Assembly (NCBI GenBank): GCA_018907035.1
Contig: JACCIC010000029.1
Span: 2,638,001-2,702,000 of the forward strand
Direction: 5' to 3'
DNA from: Sycobia sp. Sy_11
Taxonomy: Eukaryota > Arthropoda > Insecta > Hymenoptera > Epichrysomallidae
DNA: 64,000 nucleotides
The notes beneath the pieces are model-generated. The model ran no database searches. It saw only the letters and a program-made list of their open reading frames with translations, and had not been told where the DNA came from. Below, one piece after another: positions 12,331 to 21,689 of the stretch. How positions within the stretch are numbered: the stretch's first letter is position 1; every line of letters starts with the position of its first letter. The translations under genes were made by a program, and so were the position numbers.

Positions 12331-12500
12331 ACTTATAATCGGAGTTCAAATTCCGGTCTCGGCCGATTGACACAAGCACCGTTGTAATAATTTACATGTG
12401 CTTTGTTTACAAACACATCGTAGACCTCCGTCACTGATTAGCACCGAGGTTTGGAAGCATAAATAGAGCGACGTTAAATAACATAAGAAAAATAAAAAAA
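12331..12500 (+). repeat. tRNA-derived SINE-like repeat, 5'-truncated copy
   Basis: Begins just outside the mariner A right end. It has GAGTTCAAATTCCGG at about 12342-12356, resembling a Pol III B box, then the body segment ATTTACATGTGCTTTG, GATTAGCACCGA and AAATAGAGCGACGTTAAAT, and an A-rich tail. The same body occurs complete at 36268-36470. Mariner B begins directly after the tail. Confidence 0.65.
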
Positions 12501-12507
12501 TTTTAAA

Positions 12508-13550
12508 AAAGGCCTCAGCCCAACTAATATAAAAGCTTAACTAGACTCTACTCTGGATGAGACTGCCCCTTCGTTTGCAACAGTAAAATATTGGATAACA
12601 GAGTTTAAACGAGACTGTATGAGCTGCCAAGACGAGCATCACAGGGTCGACCAAACGAGGTGACGACTCCAAAAATGTTGAAGAAAATCCACAAAGCGGT
12701 ACTGAATGATCGTCGACTGAAAGTGCGCGAGATAGCAGACATGGTAGCCATTTCAAAAACTACGGTATATCGCATATTAACTGAAAATTTTGAGATGACA
12801 AAGCTATGCGCAAGATGGGTACCGCGTTTGCTCACAATGGAACATAAACAGCGTCATAAAGATATTTCATTTGAGTGTTTGGCAATATTTTGCAAAAATA
12901 AAGCCGAATTTTTACGCCGTTTCATAACCATGGATGAAACATGGGTTCACCACTTCATACTCGAAACAAAAGAACAATCAAAACAATGGACTCAAAAAGG
13001 AGAACCGGCTCCAAAGAAAGCAAAGACGATTCCATCTGCAGGCAAGGTTATGGCGCTGTTTTTTTGGAATGCGTGTGGGATAATTTTCATTGACTATTTT
13101 GAAAAAGGAAAAACTATCAACGGCGAGTATTATGCGAACTTATTGCAACGTGTAAGCGAGAAAATCAAGCGAAAACGGCCGTATTTAGCTAAGAAGAAAG
13201 TGTTGTTCCATCAAGACAATGCATCAGCTCAAACATCCGTTATTGCAATCGCCAAAATTCATGAATTAAAGTTTGAATTGCAAGCTCGTGCACCCTATTC
13301 GCCAGATTTAGTTCCCCCGAATTATTCTCTGTTCCCAGATTTGAAAAAATAGCTCGCTGGTTAAAAATGTCCCATCAATGAAGAGATAATGTCGGCAGTT
13401 AATGGCTATTATGAAAAGCTTGACAATTTTTATTATACAAAGGGTATCGAACTTATTAAACATCACTGAGAAAAGTGTATAGAGCTGAAATTATTATGAA
13501 AAATAAATATTTTTTTTCCAAAATTTGTAAGTTTTATTTGTTGGACAAGG
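12508..13550 (+). mobile_element. Mariner copy B, 5'-truncated
   Basis: Starts inside the transposase (GLSPT region) directly after the SINE tail, so the 5' TIR and the first codons are missing. The right end, GTTTTATTTGTTGGACAAGG before TA at 13551, aligns with the copy A terminus with a few changes. Confidence 0.85.
12660..13352 (+). pseudogene. Mariner transposase, copy B, nearly open
   Basis: A 230-codon open frame covers most of the transposase: the helix with VREIADMVAISKTTVYRIL, then the first Asp in FITMDETWVHHF and the second in LFHQDNASAQ. The third site reads PPNYSLF, so the catalytic Asp is changed to Asn, which should abolish transposition. A TAG stop at 13350 interrupts the last 40 codons, which continue to about 13470 (IKHH). 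The N-terminal part upstream of 12660 is present but frameshifted (12510-12655). Copy A lost the second Asp, so the two copies died independently. Confidence 0.9.
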
Positions 13551-13573
13551 TAGTTCTGGGACCACCCTCGTAT

Positions 13574-13650
13574 TATAAAGAGTGTAAGACCGATAAAAAT
13601 ATTTATTAATTTAATTCAGAACCGTCGACATAAGTACAATTTTTAATACA
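13574..13650 (+). repeat. Dispersed GTAAGACC repeat copy
   Basis: Reads GAGTGTAAGACCGATAAAAA, then TATTTATTAATTTA and GTCGACATAAGTACAATTT. These modules match those at 33932-34000 and 34317-34385. It lies directly beyond the mariner B end. Confidence 0.6.
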
Positions 13651-13717
13651 CATATATAAAATTCATATTAAAAAAAATATTCAAACTTGGAATTGTATAA
13701 CTACATTAACGTAATAG

Positions 13718-14126
13718 CCTGGCAGATGTATGATGAGACATATAGATCTTTTCTAAAGAATTTGTTGTATACGCTCGCAGTACACGGGGGTTATTCATCT
13801 CCCTTTAATCACAATTTCAATTGTGATTAAAGGATTCAATTCAAAGTTCAACAGCATGCATTTGAAAAAAAGTTAGTAGTGATAGGGCATGAATAGGGGA
13901 AAGTGAAATCTTTACCAAAATCTTTATCTAAACCTGGCAGATGTATGATGAGACATATAGATCTTTTCTAAAGAATTTGTTGTATACGCTCGCAGTACAC
14001 GGGGGTTATTCATCTCCCTTTAATCACAATTTCAATTGTGATTAAAGGATTCAATTCAAAGTTCAACAGCATGCATTTGAAAAAAAGTTAGTAGTGATAG
14101 GGCATGAATAGGGGAAAGTGAAATCT
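13718..14126. repeat. 194-bp direct duplication, two identical units
   Basis: Unit 1 spans 13718-13911 and unit 2 spans 13933-14126, separated by 21 bp. I found no difference between them by eye. Each carries a perfect 15-bp inverted repeat (CCTTTAATCACAATT and its complement, with a 2-nt centre) at 13802-13833 and again 215 bp later. Identity implies a recent duplication or gene conversion. Confidence 0.95.
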
Positions 14127-14353
14127 CTGCTTATGGAAAGTTCTCTCATAAGAGAAAAAAGTAGGTGGCATACTATATTATTTTTTAGCTGAGTAAAGAC
14201 AAATAAATTGTTTTTATTGGTAATTAAAAAATTCAATACTGTAAGGATTAAAAATATTTATATAATCGTGAACATTCTTAATTCAATCAAATTATTTTGC
14301 TTTAAAACTAATTCAAGTATTTTTAATTAAAACTTTTTTATTTATAGACTACA

Positions 14354-14570
14354 TAGAAAAACATGGAATCAACTAAAAATGTTTAGTGGTGGTTCACTAA
14401 GTTACTCGCTAGAAAAATTGTTAAGATATGAATCAACAATGGCAGAAGTTTCACCAATAATTACAAATGAACATTTGAATGCTATAGATAGAAGATTATT
14501 GACAGTATTTGCTGTTGTTGAATTTTGTTTTCAAAAGCACCAATATTCTAATGTTATTTTGGAATAATAA
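14354..14570 (+). CDS. Unrecognised terminal exon, converging on PPP1R8
   Basis: An acceptor-like TTTTTATTTATAG precedes 14354. From there one frame runs open to TAA at 14568-14570 (about 72 codons, LHRKTWNQLKMFSGG... to ...HQYSNVILE). AATAAA occurs just after the stop and again near 14589, fitting a 3' end. The stop lies 135 bp from the PPP1R8 stop on the other strand, a plausible convergent pair. No upstream exon was identified between the duplication and this exon. The peptide shows no domain I recognise. A short stand-alone ORF starting at 14379 is the alternative. Confidence 0.4.
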
Positions 14571-14701
14571 ATGGATTATATTCATACAATAAATTTTCAC
14601 TGTACTTAAAATTATAATTCATTAAGTTAATAAAGATATGTTTTATAATATTCAGTAAATGTCTTAGAAATATAAATAATAATTTTTTTGATTTCAAATT
14701 A

Positions 14702-15100
14702 TTATATTAAGAGAGTTGGCATTAACTTTTTTCCTGGCCATGCTTCTTTTGCATATTTTTTTTTCTTTGGTTCTATTGGCAGTCCTTCTACTGATCTAAG
14801 AGTGTCTGCTATTTGTGCAGATTCATTTTGTATTTGATTTGGTATAATGTCAACTTCGGGTGCTGGGTTTGGTAGTCCTATGCCTAATCTCGACGATAAT
14901 GAAGTTAAAGCAACTGAAAATAAATTGTTTTGTATTGCAGGCGAAGAAAATTGTTCTGGAGGTAAATCGTGATATAGTTGAGATGTTACTGATGGTTCTA
15001 TACACTTTATAGAACTATGTCTTTCTTCACCTGAAACTAAGCCTCCATCCACTCTCATTTTCTACAAAAATAAAGCATTAAAATCATCTAAGCTTTTATG

Positions 15101-15137
<37 letters not shown>

Positions 15138-16113
15138 CGAACTTTGCTAGGAACTACTGTAGTTTGAATGAGATTTCTAAATCTACCGACAGATGGGTCA
15201 ACATCTTCAGGATTTATGACTTCTTCATCATCATTAAAGGTAATACCTTTTTTCTTACGTTTTCTTGTTTGTTTATGTATTTCATCATCAGTAATACCCA
15301 ACATAGATATTCTCCTATTGTGAGCTGTATTAAACTCTGTTAAATTCTTAAATAAAACAATTGTAATTATTATAATACCTGTGACGATTTTGTTATAACT
15401 AAATTTATCTAAATAAATAAAAATGTCTTCATAAATATTTACATCAAGTTCAGTTTCAGTTTCAGGTAAACCAAGTAAACCTATATTATCTTGTTCTTCA
15501 CTAGTTTTTTCAAGTTCATCAATTATTCCTTTTATTCCAGATTGTGGTCGTTCCCTTATTACATAATAACGTGTAGATGCTCCAAAATGAAAAGTACTAT
15601 TTATTGGTAATTGAGTAGGTTTATGTGATTCTAAACGCATATTACCAATAAAAGTTCCATGAGCTAAAATATAACTAATGTGAAATTACAATGATCTACA
15701 ATTAATTACAAATGCTCTAATAGATACTTACTGCTTCCTAAATCAATCAAAAATGTTCTGTTTAAATGTTTGTGATATACAAGAGTTGCATGAACTCTAG
15801 AGCAAGAGGCATGGTCGATACAAAAGTCATTCAGCTGTTGGTTACGACCAAATAAGTAACATTTTTTTTCATCTACCATTAATTTCTAAACATAAAAGAA
15901 ATTTAATTAAATAAAAAATTATTAAGACAAAAACTTCCATTTTTATAAACCTGAATGAGTTTTTCCCCTTTCAATACATCTAAATGCAATCCAATTGGAG
16001 GTTTACCAGCCCTGTTATATATTGAAAATATATTTATTTAATCAATATAAATGATAAATATTTACAAACATAAGTCACTTTTACCAGTTCGGTACTTCAT
16101 AATGATTTGCCAT
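14702..16113 (-). CDS. PPP1R8: Nuclear inhibitor of protein phosphatase 1 (NIPP1), six exons
   Basis: Nuclear regulatory subunit of protein phosphatase 1, known in the family to bind spliceosome factors through an FHA domain. Exons read on minus: 16113-16085, 16011-15951, 15885-15732, 15663-15443, 15346-15143 and 15061-14702 (stop TAA). All introns are 65-96 nt with GT/AG borders. The joined product is 342 residues, close to human NIPP1. FHA domain about 40-92: GRN at 43-45, SRVH at 59-62, STHGT at 81-85. Then LLGLPETETELD before 155, NLTEFNTAHN at 156-165, a basic stretch and a PP1-docking-like KGITF at 188-192, then INPEDVDPSVGRFRN. The C-terminus KKKKYAKEAWPGKK is the conserved family ending. 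The start is the ATG in exon 1 (MANHYEVPNWAGKPP), which aligns with the family start region. Intron 4 is a multiple of three with no stop, so it reads through; intron 5 holds a (TA)n run. Confidence 0.95.
15104..15137. repeat. (TA)n run within PPP1R8 intron 5
   Basis: Short TA microsatellite interrupted once by ACATA. It is contained in the last intron and leaves the splice sites intact. Confidence 0.85.
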
Positions 16114-16119
16114 GCCAGT

Positions 16120-16370
16120 GTGAAACTATAAACAAATTAATAATGCAAAATTAGTTAACAGTTAATTAAAATAAATTTAAGATAAATATACACTGGTTTA
16201 TCACACAATATAAATTTGTCTTTATTATTGGTTTTTTATTTTCTTTTATGACAGAAATTCTAATTTTAAAATAAATAATTGAAATTCTGAAACAAATTAA
16301 AATTATAACAATTCATTTAAACAAAAATGAAAAAAATCATAATTCAATGAATAATTCCTAGCATCAAGAT
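16120..16370. promoter_or_regulatory. Upstream region of PPP1R8, no clear core promoter
   Basis: AT-rich sequence just upstream of the PPP1R8 start on the minus strand. I see no clear TATA or initiator, so this is assigned only by position. Confidence 0.25.
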
Positions 16371-16583
16371 TTTTCAAATATATACTTTTACCAACGAAGA
16401 TAGACACTTATAGATGAACACTTCTTCGGGGCGCGTGTTATCAGATAAAAATCTAGTCCGCCTGGATCCATAAGGTGGCGATACTATCATAATTTGATGT
16501 TGAATATACCCAATTAGCACATCGATGACTGTAAGGTTATTTATAGTTAACTTCCAACAGTCAAAGGGCACTTAAAGAACATC

Positions 16584-16842
16584 GTAAAAGACGCCTTAGC
16601 GGTATACGACAGACGTCTTATTGCCACCATAAATGTGCATTAAAGTCGTAAACACTTCTTATAGACATCTGAAAGTTTACTTTACACTTAATCAATAAGT
16701 TGCAAAAATGGTATCTTACACATAACTAATTGATTCCGCTTCGGCACATATAATTTGCCTGTACGTTGCCTGAACGATGTCTTAAAAGACGACTTATGGA
16801 TGTGCGACAGATATCTTAATGGTCGCCATAAATATGCATTCT
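16584..16842. repeat. Two imperfect 60-bp direct repeats about 196 bp apart
   Basis: Copies at 16584-16642 and 16781-16842 share AAAAGACG, CTTA, a GCGACAGA/CGACAGACG segment and GCCATAAATATGCATT-like endings. The unit alternates short inverted CTTA/TAAG motifs. It may be an internal repeat of a small element covering about 16380-16920. Confidence 0.55.
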
Positions 16843-16924
16843 AGATATAGCTAAGATACCTTATAGGTAACTGAACATTGTATACATATGGTATCTCATA
16901 GGTAACTAAATGATTTTATTATTG

Positions 16925-17370
16925 GATGCAAGAATTTACCTTTTTTATATAAGAAAAAGAATTACCTTAATCAAATGGTTATATTAATTATAAAAATATT
17001 TATACGAAAATATCTTAATCATATGGTTGATCAAAACATTAATATATATATATATATATTAATGTATTATCTGATTAAATATATTTTTAATTAGATGTGT
17101 TTATAATCATAACTACCTAATAAAAGCAATTTCTTTTTTATAGAAAAGATACATTCTTTATATTAAATGCAAATAAAAACGCATATACATTAAAAATTAC
17201 ATCACAGATCATATTTATTAACTTGTTCTATAAACTAATACATTTTTATTTATAAAAGATATAAAAACTTTTTAATGAGATCCTTAATATTTACAATAAC
17301 AAATATAAATTTTAAAACTAAACTATAATTTTATACTTAATTTTATAACTATATAAGCTATAATTATGAT
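16925..17370. other. AT-rich stretch, nothing recognised
   Basis: Low-complexity AT sequence with a (TA)n palindrome at about 17033-17070 (CATTAATATATA and its complement). No coding signal. Confidence 0.6.
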
Positions 17371-17374
17371 AGAT

Positions 17375-17507
17375 TTAATTATTCGATGTTGATAGGGTAT
17401 TTTTACATTTTAAAATGTTATTAATCCTATCACTCGTTCTCCGTAGCCAGACTGCAATTGCGTTCTCCACATTTTGAAGGTGACATTCAAATGGTTCGAA
17501 TAGGTTG
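17375..17507 (-). CDS. Possible terminal exon of an unknown gene
   Basis: On the minus strand an acceptor AATTTGCAG ends at 17508. It is followed by one spare base and 43 open codons to TAA at 17377-17375 (NLFEPFECHLQNVENAIAVW...). Base composition is clearly richer than the flanks. The peptide looks amphipathic and helical but I do not recognise it. A second acceptor-like site with a short open stretch lies upstream near 17640, with no convincing donor. A transposon fragment is equally possible. Confidence 0.3.
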
Positions 17508-17519
17508 CTGCAAATTAAA

Positions 17520-18020
17520 TAATATTTTTCTTAATTATTATGATTATTATAATAAATTATAAATATATAATCATCTGTCGTTTCATATTTCGAACTTATT
17601 GCAGTCATTTGGCAGAACATTCGAATTCGTAGATTTACTAGAAGTAGAAAGACAGAATAAAGTTTGAAATTATAAAGCTAATTTTCCAAATTTTCGTACT
17701 TTTCTTATGAGATGGATATTCGTATATCGAAAATGTCCGATAATATTACATAAAAAATATCGAATAAAAAACCAACATAATTCATTATAGCATAATAATA
17801 GCATAAGAATATAGTAAAAAGTTTTAAGGACAAAATTTTTCATTCTTACAAACAACAATAGACGCAAATGGTGTTCCGTTCATTTTTTTGGACCCCTTTC
17901 TGATTCCCGTCTACGTATAAACTTCGTATTAAAAAATATTTATTTAATTTCATTATAAACTCCATGGTTATTTAAATTATTTTCTGCATTTATTTTTAAT
18001 ATATTAGACTGCTCTAATGT
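17520..18020. other. AT-rich stretch, no gene seen
   Basis: Only short open frames. No domains and no repeat partner within the window. Confidence 0.55.
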
Positions 18021-18459
18021 TCATAATGTAACTTTCCCTTTTCCCTTCGGGATAGCTTACGCGGTAGTGCCAGGATCGTTTTGAAAGGAAAGGGAATTTA
18101 GACAGGATCGGAAAAAATCATATTTACTCAATTGTGTTCAATGTAGTAAAAATAACAAAATATATTATTCTAAAAGAGAATATAAAGAGTAAAAGTTATA
18201 TAAGAAAAATATTAATAGTCTTTTCTGGCTTCGAGCCCTCCGATCTGCAACAGACAAGTCAGAATTTTATGTTAAAAACCTTATACTATACCTTATTACA
18301 CTAGTTCTCGCACGCTGCTTATTTTTAAACGGTATTTACAATCTTAATTTTAAACGTACTTAATATAATTATTACTGGGGCTGGGGGGAGTTTGGGGAAA
18401 GAACGTAGCCTGCTGGTCTATTACACCCGGGATCAGGGCTTTGTTTGTGTATAGGAATG

Positions 18460-18790
18460 AGACCGCTAAGCTTTAACGGAGCGCCGCGCACCCAGGATCA
18501 AGTCTTTTTGAAGGATAGTAAGGCCGCTAGTCTTTAATGGAGCGCCACGCAACTAGGATCAAGCCTTACTAAGGTGTAGGAGAGATTTTTGGTGAGGCCG
18601 CTGGTCTTTAACGGAGCGCTGCGCAACCAGGATCAAGTCTCACCGGGAAAAAGAGAAGAGTTTTTAGTGAAGCCGCTGATCATTAATGGAGCGCCACGCA
18701 ACCAGGATCAAGCCTCACTAGGATTCGGACAGGATAGTAGAGCCTGCTGGTCTTTAACGGAGCACCACGCAACCAGGATCGCGACTCTAC
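18460..18790 (-). repeat. Array of five hairpin modules, left cluster
   Basis: Modules at 18460-18505, 18517-18570, 18591-18644, 18666-18719 and 18737-18790. Outer stems differ but pair within each unit: AGTAAGG/CCTTACT, GGTGAG/CTCACC, AGTGAAG/CCTCACT and GTAGAG/CTCTAC. The inner stem is CTGGT/ACCAG, or CTAGT/ACTAG in the second unit, a compensatory change. A third small stem surrounds the conserved AGCG (CGCT on the other strand). Between the stems GGATCAAG is conserved. The first module is degenerate, and a still weaker one lies at about 18405-18442. Read on minus, the array is just downstream of the TATA box, so it would lie in the transcript leader. Confidence 0.8.
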
Positions 18791-18906
18791 TATTCAGGAT
18801 TTTCGGACAGGCAGGATTTACTAGAGCTCTAGAGTCAGGATAGCTCTAGAGAGCTTCTTTCGGCCGTATCGCCGAGAGTACTGTTTTTGAGGCGGAAAAC
18901 TCGCCC

Positions 18907-18913
18907 TTTTATA
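18907..18913 (-). promoter_or_regulatory. TATA box of left LTR-like arm
   Basis: Minus-strand CATGTATAAAAGGGCG. Element 1's 3' LTR has CATGTATAAAAGTGCG at 23265-23271, the same context. The right arm has TATAAAAGGGC on plus. Confidence 0.6.
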
Positions 18914-19596
18914 CATGAAAAATTAGTCGATCGGGTGTTTACGCCACCATTCGACTAATTTCGTATTGAGTCGCCGAAAAATAAGAATAATAATTTTAAA
19001 ATATTAAAATAAGAATAATTAATTAAAATTATATTAATTATACATCTAATTCATGACTTTGCCCTTGAGAGTGCTCGTATTGTTATAATCCTTTCGGCAT
19101 AATTTAGATCTCTCGGGTTTCGTTTTTTCCAATAATAATAAGAATAATTATTATTATACCAAATAATAATAATAATAATTGTTAAAATAATTATTAACTT
19201 GACATTTTGCATCCTTGGTGATGCTAGTATTGCATATAAATTATATATAATAATTCTAGCTCTGGTTTTCTTAATTTATTTAGCCTGTGTTATAATAATA
19301 TCTAGGTATTATAATACCTTTGATGATGATATTATTTTAACAAATGAATCTATTAATTAACGATAATAATAATTGTTATTAGAAAATAATAACAATTAAA
19401 ATACTAATAATTATTCTAGTAATTCAAATAATAGTTATTATGTAATAATTACTTTAGTACTGGTCGACTATGAATATTTAATTATAAAACATATAATAAT
19501 TAAATGTGCGACGGCCAAAAACATGGCCGCGCAAATTTATTTCGAACAAAGAATTTATTATACGCGTTAAAATTTAAATACTTAAGATGGTGTTAC

Positions 19597-20335
19597 ATCT
19601 AATTTCGTGGATGTATTTTACATACATACACGGACTTAGATGTATAAACGCCACAAGAAATAATATCGAATATCATTAGAAATAATATATTAAATATATT
19701 ATTTCTACAATTATAAAATTGACACTCGCGTATACACCGAATAAACACCGAAAACCGGGCAAAGGTCGCGACGACTACTGGAGAAGCTAGTCGTCGCAAC
19801 TGCCGAAACTCGAACAAGTAGAGAGAGAACGCGATATCTAGTCTCTCTCTCTACCACTAAGTTAAGTACAGAGTATGCCGTAGAGGGGATACACTGCGCG
19901 CGGCAAGAGAGAGCGCGTTCAATGTATTAGACCGGCGGCCGCTATCCCCTCTAATATGTGTCGCACGCACACTACTGCACGCTCTCACTAAACAGCCTTA
20001 GCCGCAACGAATGTAGCGAACGCGCGAATTCCAGTATATACAACGGGTGTCCGAAAACATATGCACCCGCTGTATTTAATTAAATTAATTAATACAAACG
20101 ATTTAATATACGCATAATATATAAATATATGTAAATAAATGTTTAAACTTGTACACATGTATATTATTACTGTGCGCAGCACACCGGCTGCAAATAATAA
20201 CAAAATATAAAACAATAATTATTATAATTATTATTGATTATTATTATTATTGTAATTATTATTATTGTTAATATAATTATTATAATTCAGCGCCTCGTCC
20301 GAAATTAAACGAGCGGCGACGGAATTATCTGATTA
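19597..20335. other. Centre of the 3-kb element: three perfect long-stem inverted repeats
   Basis: Perfect arms occur at 19768-19777/19788-19797 (GCGACGACTA), 19818-19828/19844-19854 (GTAGAGAGAGA) and 19881-19891/19943-19953 (TAGAGGGGATA). Another pair, ACGGGTG/CACCCG, lies near 20043-20077. No ORF of note. Confidence 0.7.
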
Positions 20336-20341
20336 TTTTAT

Positions 20342-20348
20342 TATAAAA
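20342..20348 (+). promoter_or_regulatory. TATA box of right LTR-like arm
   Basis: TATAAAAGGGCCTGC on plus, followed within 30-40 bp by an inverted repeat (GGCAGTT...AACTGCC) and then the right hairpin cluster. Confidence 0.6.
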
Positions 20349-20480
20349 GGGCCTGCAAAAGGCAAAATCGGCAGTTCGCCCGGTGAACCAACTGCCCCGA
20401 AGTTGTTTCACACGAACTCCTCCCGGAGCTAGAATCTTTCCAGAGCTCGAATTAATCCTGACTTTTAAAATTCCTCTCCG

Positions 20481-20679
20481 AAATTATTAACTTGATCTCT
20501 GTTGCGAGGCGCTCTTCAAAAGACAGACGGTTAATAATTTTACCTTTCCTAAGTAAACGTGATCCTGGTTGCGAGGCGCTCCTCAAAAGACCAGCAGTTT
20601 ACTTATCCCGACTAGAAACTCTCCCCTTAGCTCTTGATCATGGTTGCGAGGCGCTCCTCAAAAGACCAGCGGAGTTAAG
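20481..20679 (+). repeat. Array of three hairpin modules, right cluster
   Basis: Modules at 20481-20540, 20551-20604 and 20626-20679, in opposite orientation to the left cluster. Outer stems: AAATTATTAAC/GTTAATAATTT (11 bp), AAGTAAAC/GTTTACTT (8 bp) and CTTAGCTC/GAGTTAAG (8 bp with one G-U pair). Inner stems are TCTGT/ACAGA, CTGGT/ACCAG and TGGT/ACCA. The third stem is GAGG-CGCT-CCTC, or GAGG-CGCT-CTTC with a wobble pair. Conserved unpaired strings are TTGATC and TGCG. Confidence 0.85.
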
Positions 20680-21224
20680 TTTTCCTTATTCCATTTAAAA
20701 TCAACCTGTCTCGGTTCATTAGTTCCCCGGAAAATAACACCGGGTATTCGTGCGGTAATTAGCGCCGAATATTAGAGACATTGCGGAAAATAGCGCAAAA
20801 TTAGTTTAAATAAATATATAGATCTAGCTGTAGATTACCGTTATTAATTATTTTTGTGTTTATATTTATTTGTTACAGAATCCTGTAAATAGAGGAGCTG
20901 ACTTATTTTCACAAATAAATATATAAATTTTTGTTATAAAAAATTTATACTGTGTTCTTGTAAAATTATTTTCCTGAAACCGCCGCCCGATCCTGAAAAA
21001 CTTCCTCCCCTCTCAAACTACCCTGGGAAGATACCGCGTAGGCTATAGGAACGTTACAAATGTAATAATTACGCATCGTAATTACAATTATTTTACAAAT
21101 AATTAATTATATTTTTTGGTCCTTTAGGACATTCGCATATATTCAGTTGCATATTCTCATAATATATTTTAAAATAAAGTATTTAGAAATGCGGCGACGA
21201 ATATATTTACTGCCTCCCAAATTT

Positions 21225-21502
21225 GTAGGCGCGGGGAGCGCGGGACATCTGTTCGACTCTGTCTGCCGCATGGCTGCAGCTCTCTCTCTCTCTCTCTCTC
21301 GTGACGCGCGTGAGTTCCCGTCCTCGCTCTCCTGTCCTACGTTCGCGAGGCAGGTATATTTGATACGCGTAATCGTCTTGTTTTGATTATTGCGCTTATG
21401 ACCGCTAATCGGGAGCATTGCCCGATTATTTAAATTTCGGGAACTTTATTAATCCGAAATTAAAATTTCGCGCGTATTAGGCTGTATCAAGAATACAGCC
21501 TA
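21225..21502 (+). repeat. Dispersed repeat with (CT)n core, copy 2
   Basis: Second copy of the 10720-11005 repeat: a (CT)n run at 21279-21300, then GACGCGCGTGAGTTCCC, GGTATATTTGATACGCG, TTTTGATTATTGCGC and GCGCGTATTAGG. It ends in a perfect hairpin GGCTGTAT/ATACAGCC near 21480-21501. Confidence 0.65.
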
Positions 21503-21689
21503 ATCGTCGCAATAACATAACTTCATTTAAATTATTACTATCTAGAGAATTTACATTTTTAGGTTTAATGGAGTTGTTGAAATTAATTAGTTTAATATTT
21601 ACATTTGGCCTGTTTAAAATATGTAATAAACGATTCTTTTTCTGCCGCGAGCAAAGTTCTTTAAATCGCTTTCTTCTAATCATATTATA

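Larger units (their letters stand above)
18027..21058. mobile_element. 3-kb hairpin-rich element with two outward-facing LTR-like arms
   Basis: The left end starts TGTAAC and contains TAGCTTACGCGGTA. The right end reads TACCGCGTAGGCTATA and finishes GTTACA. These are inverted versions of each other, and TGTAAC...GTTACA also bounds element 1 LTRs. Each arm has a TATA box reading outward: minus strand 18907-18913 and plus strand 20342-20348, both TATAAAAGGGC. Downstream of each TATA lies a cluster of the same hairpin module. No coding region is present. It may be two solo LTRs head to head or one non-autonomous element with long inverted ends. No clear target duplication was found. Confidence 0.6.

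Noticed and set aside
18460..18790. tRNA gene or known ribozyme in the hairpin array
   Set aside because: There is no cloverleaf or anticodon arm, and the hammerhead and twister invariant strings are absent.
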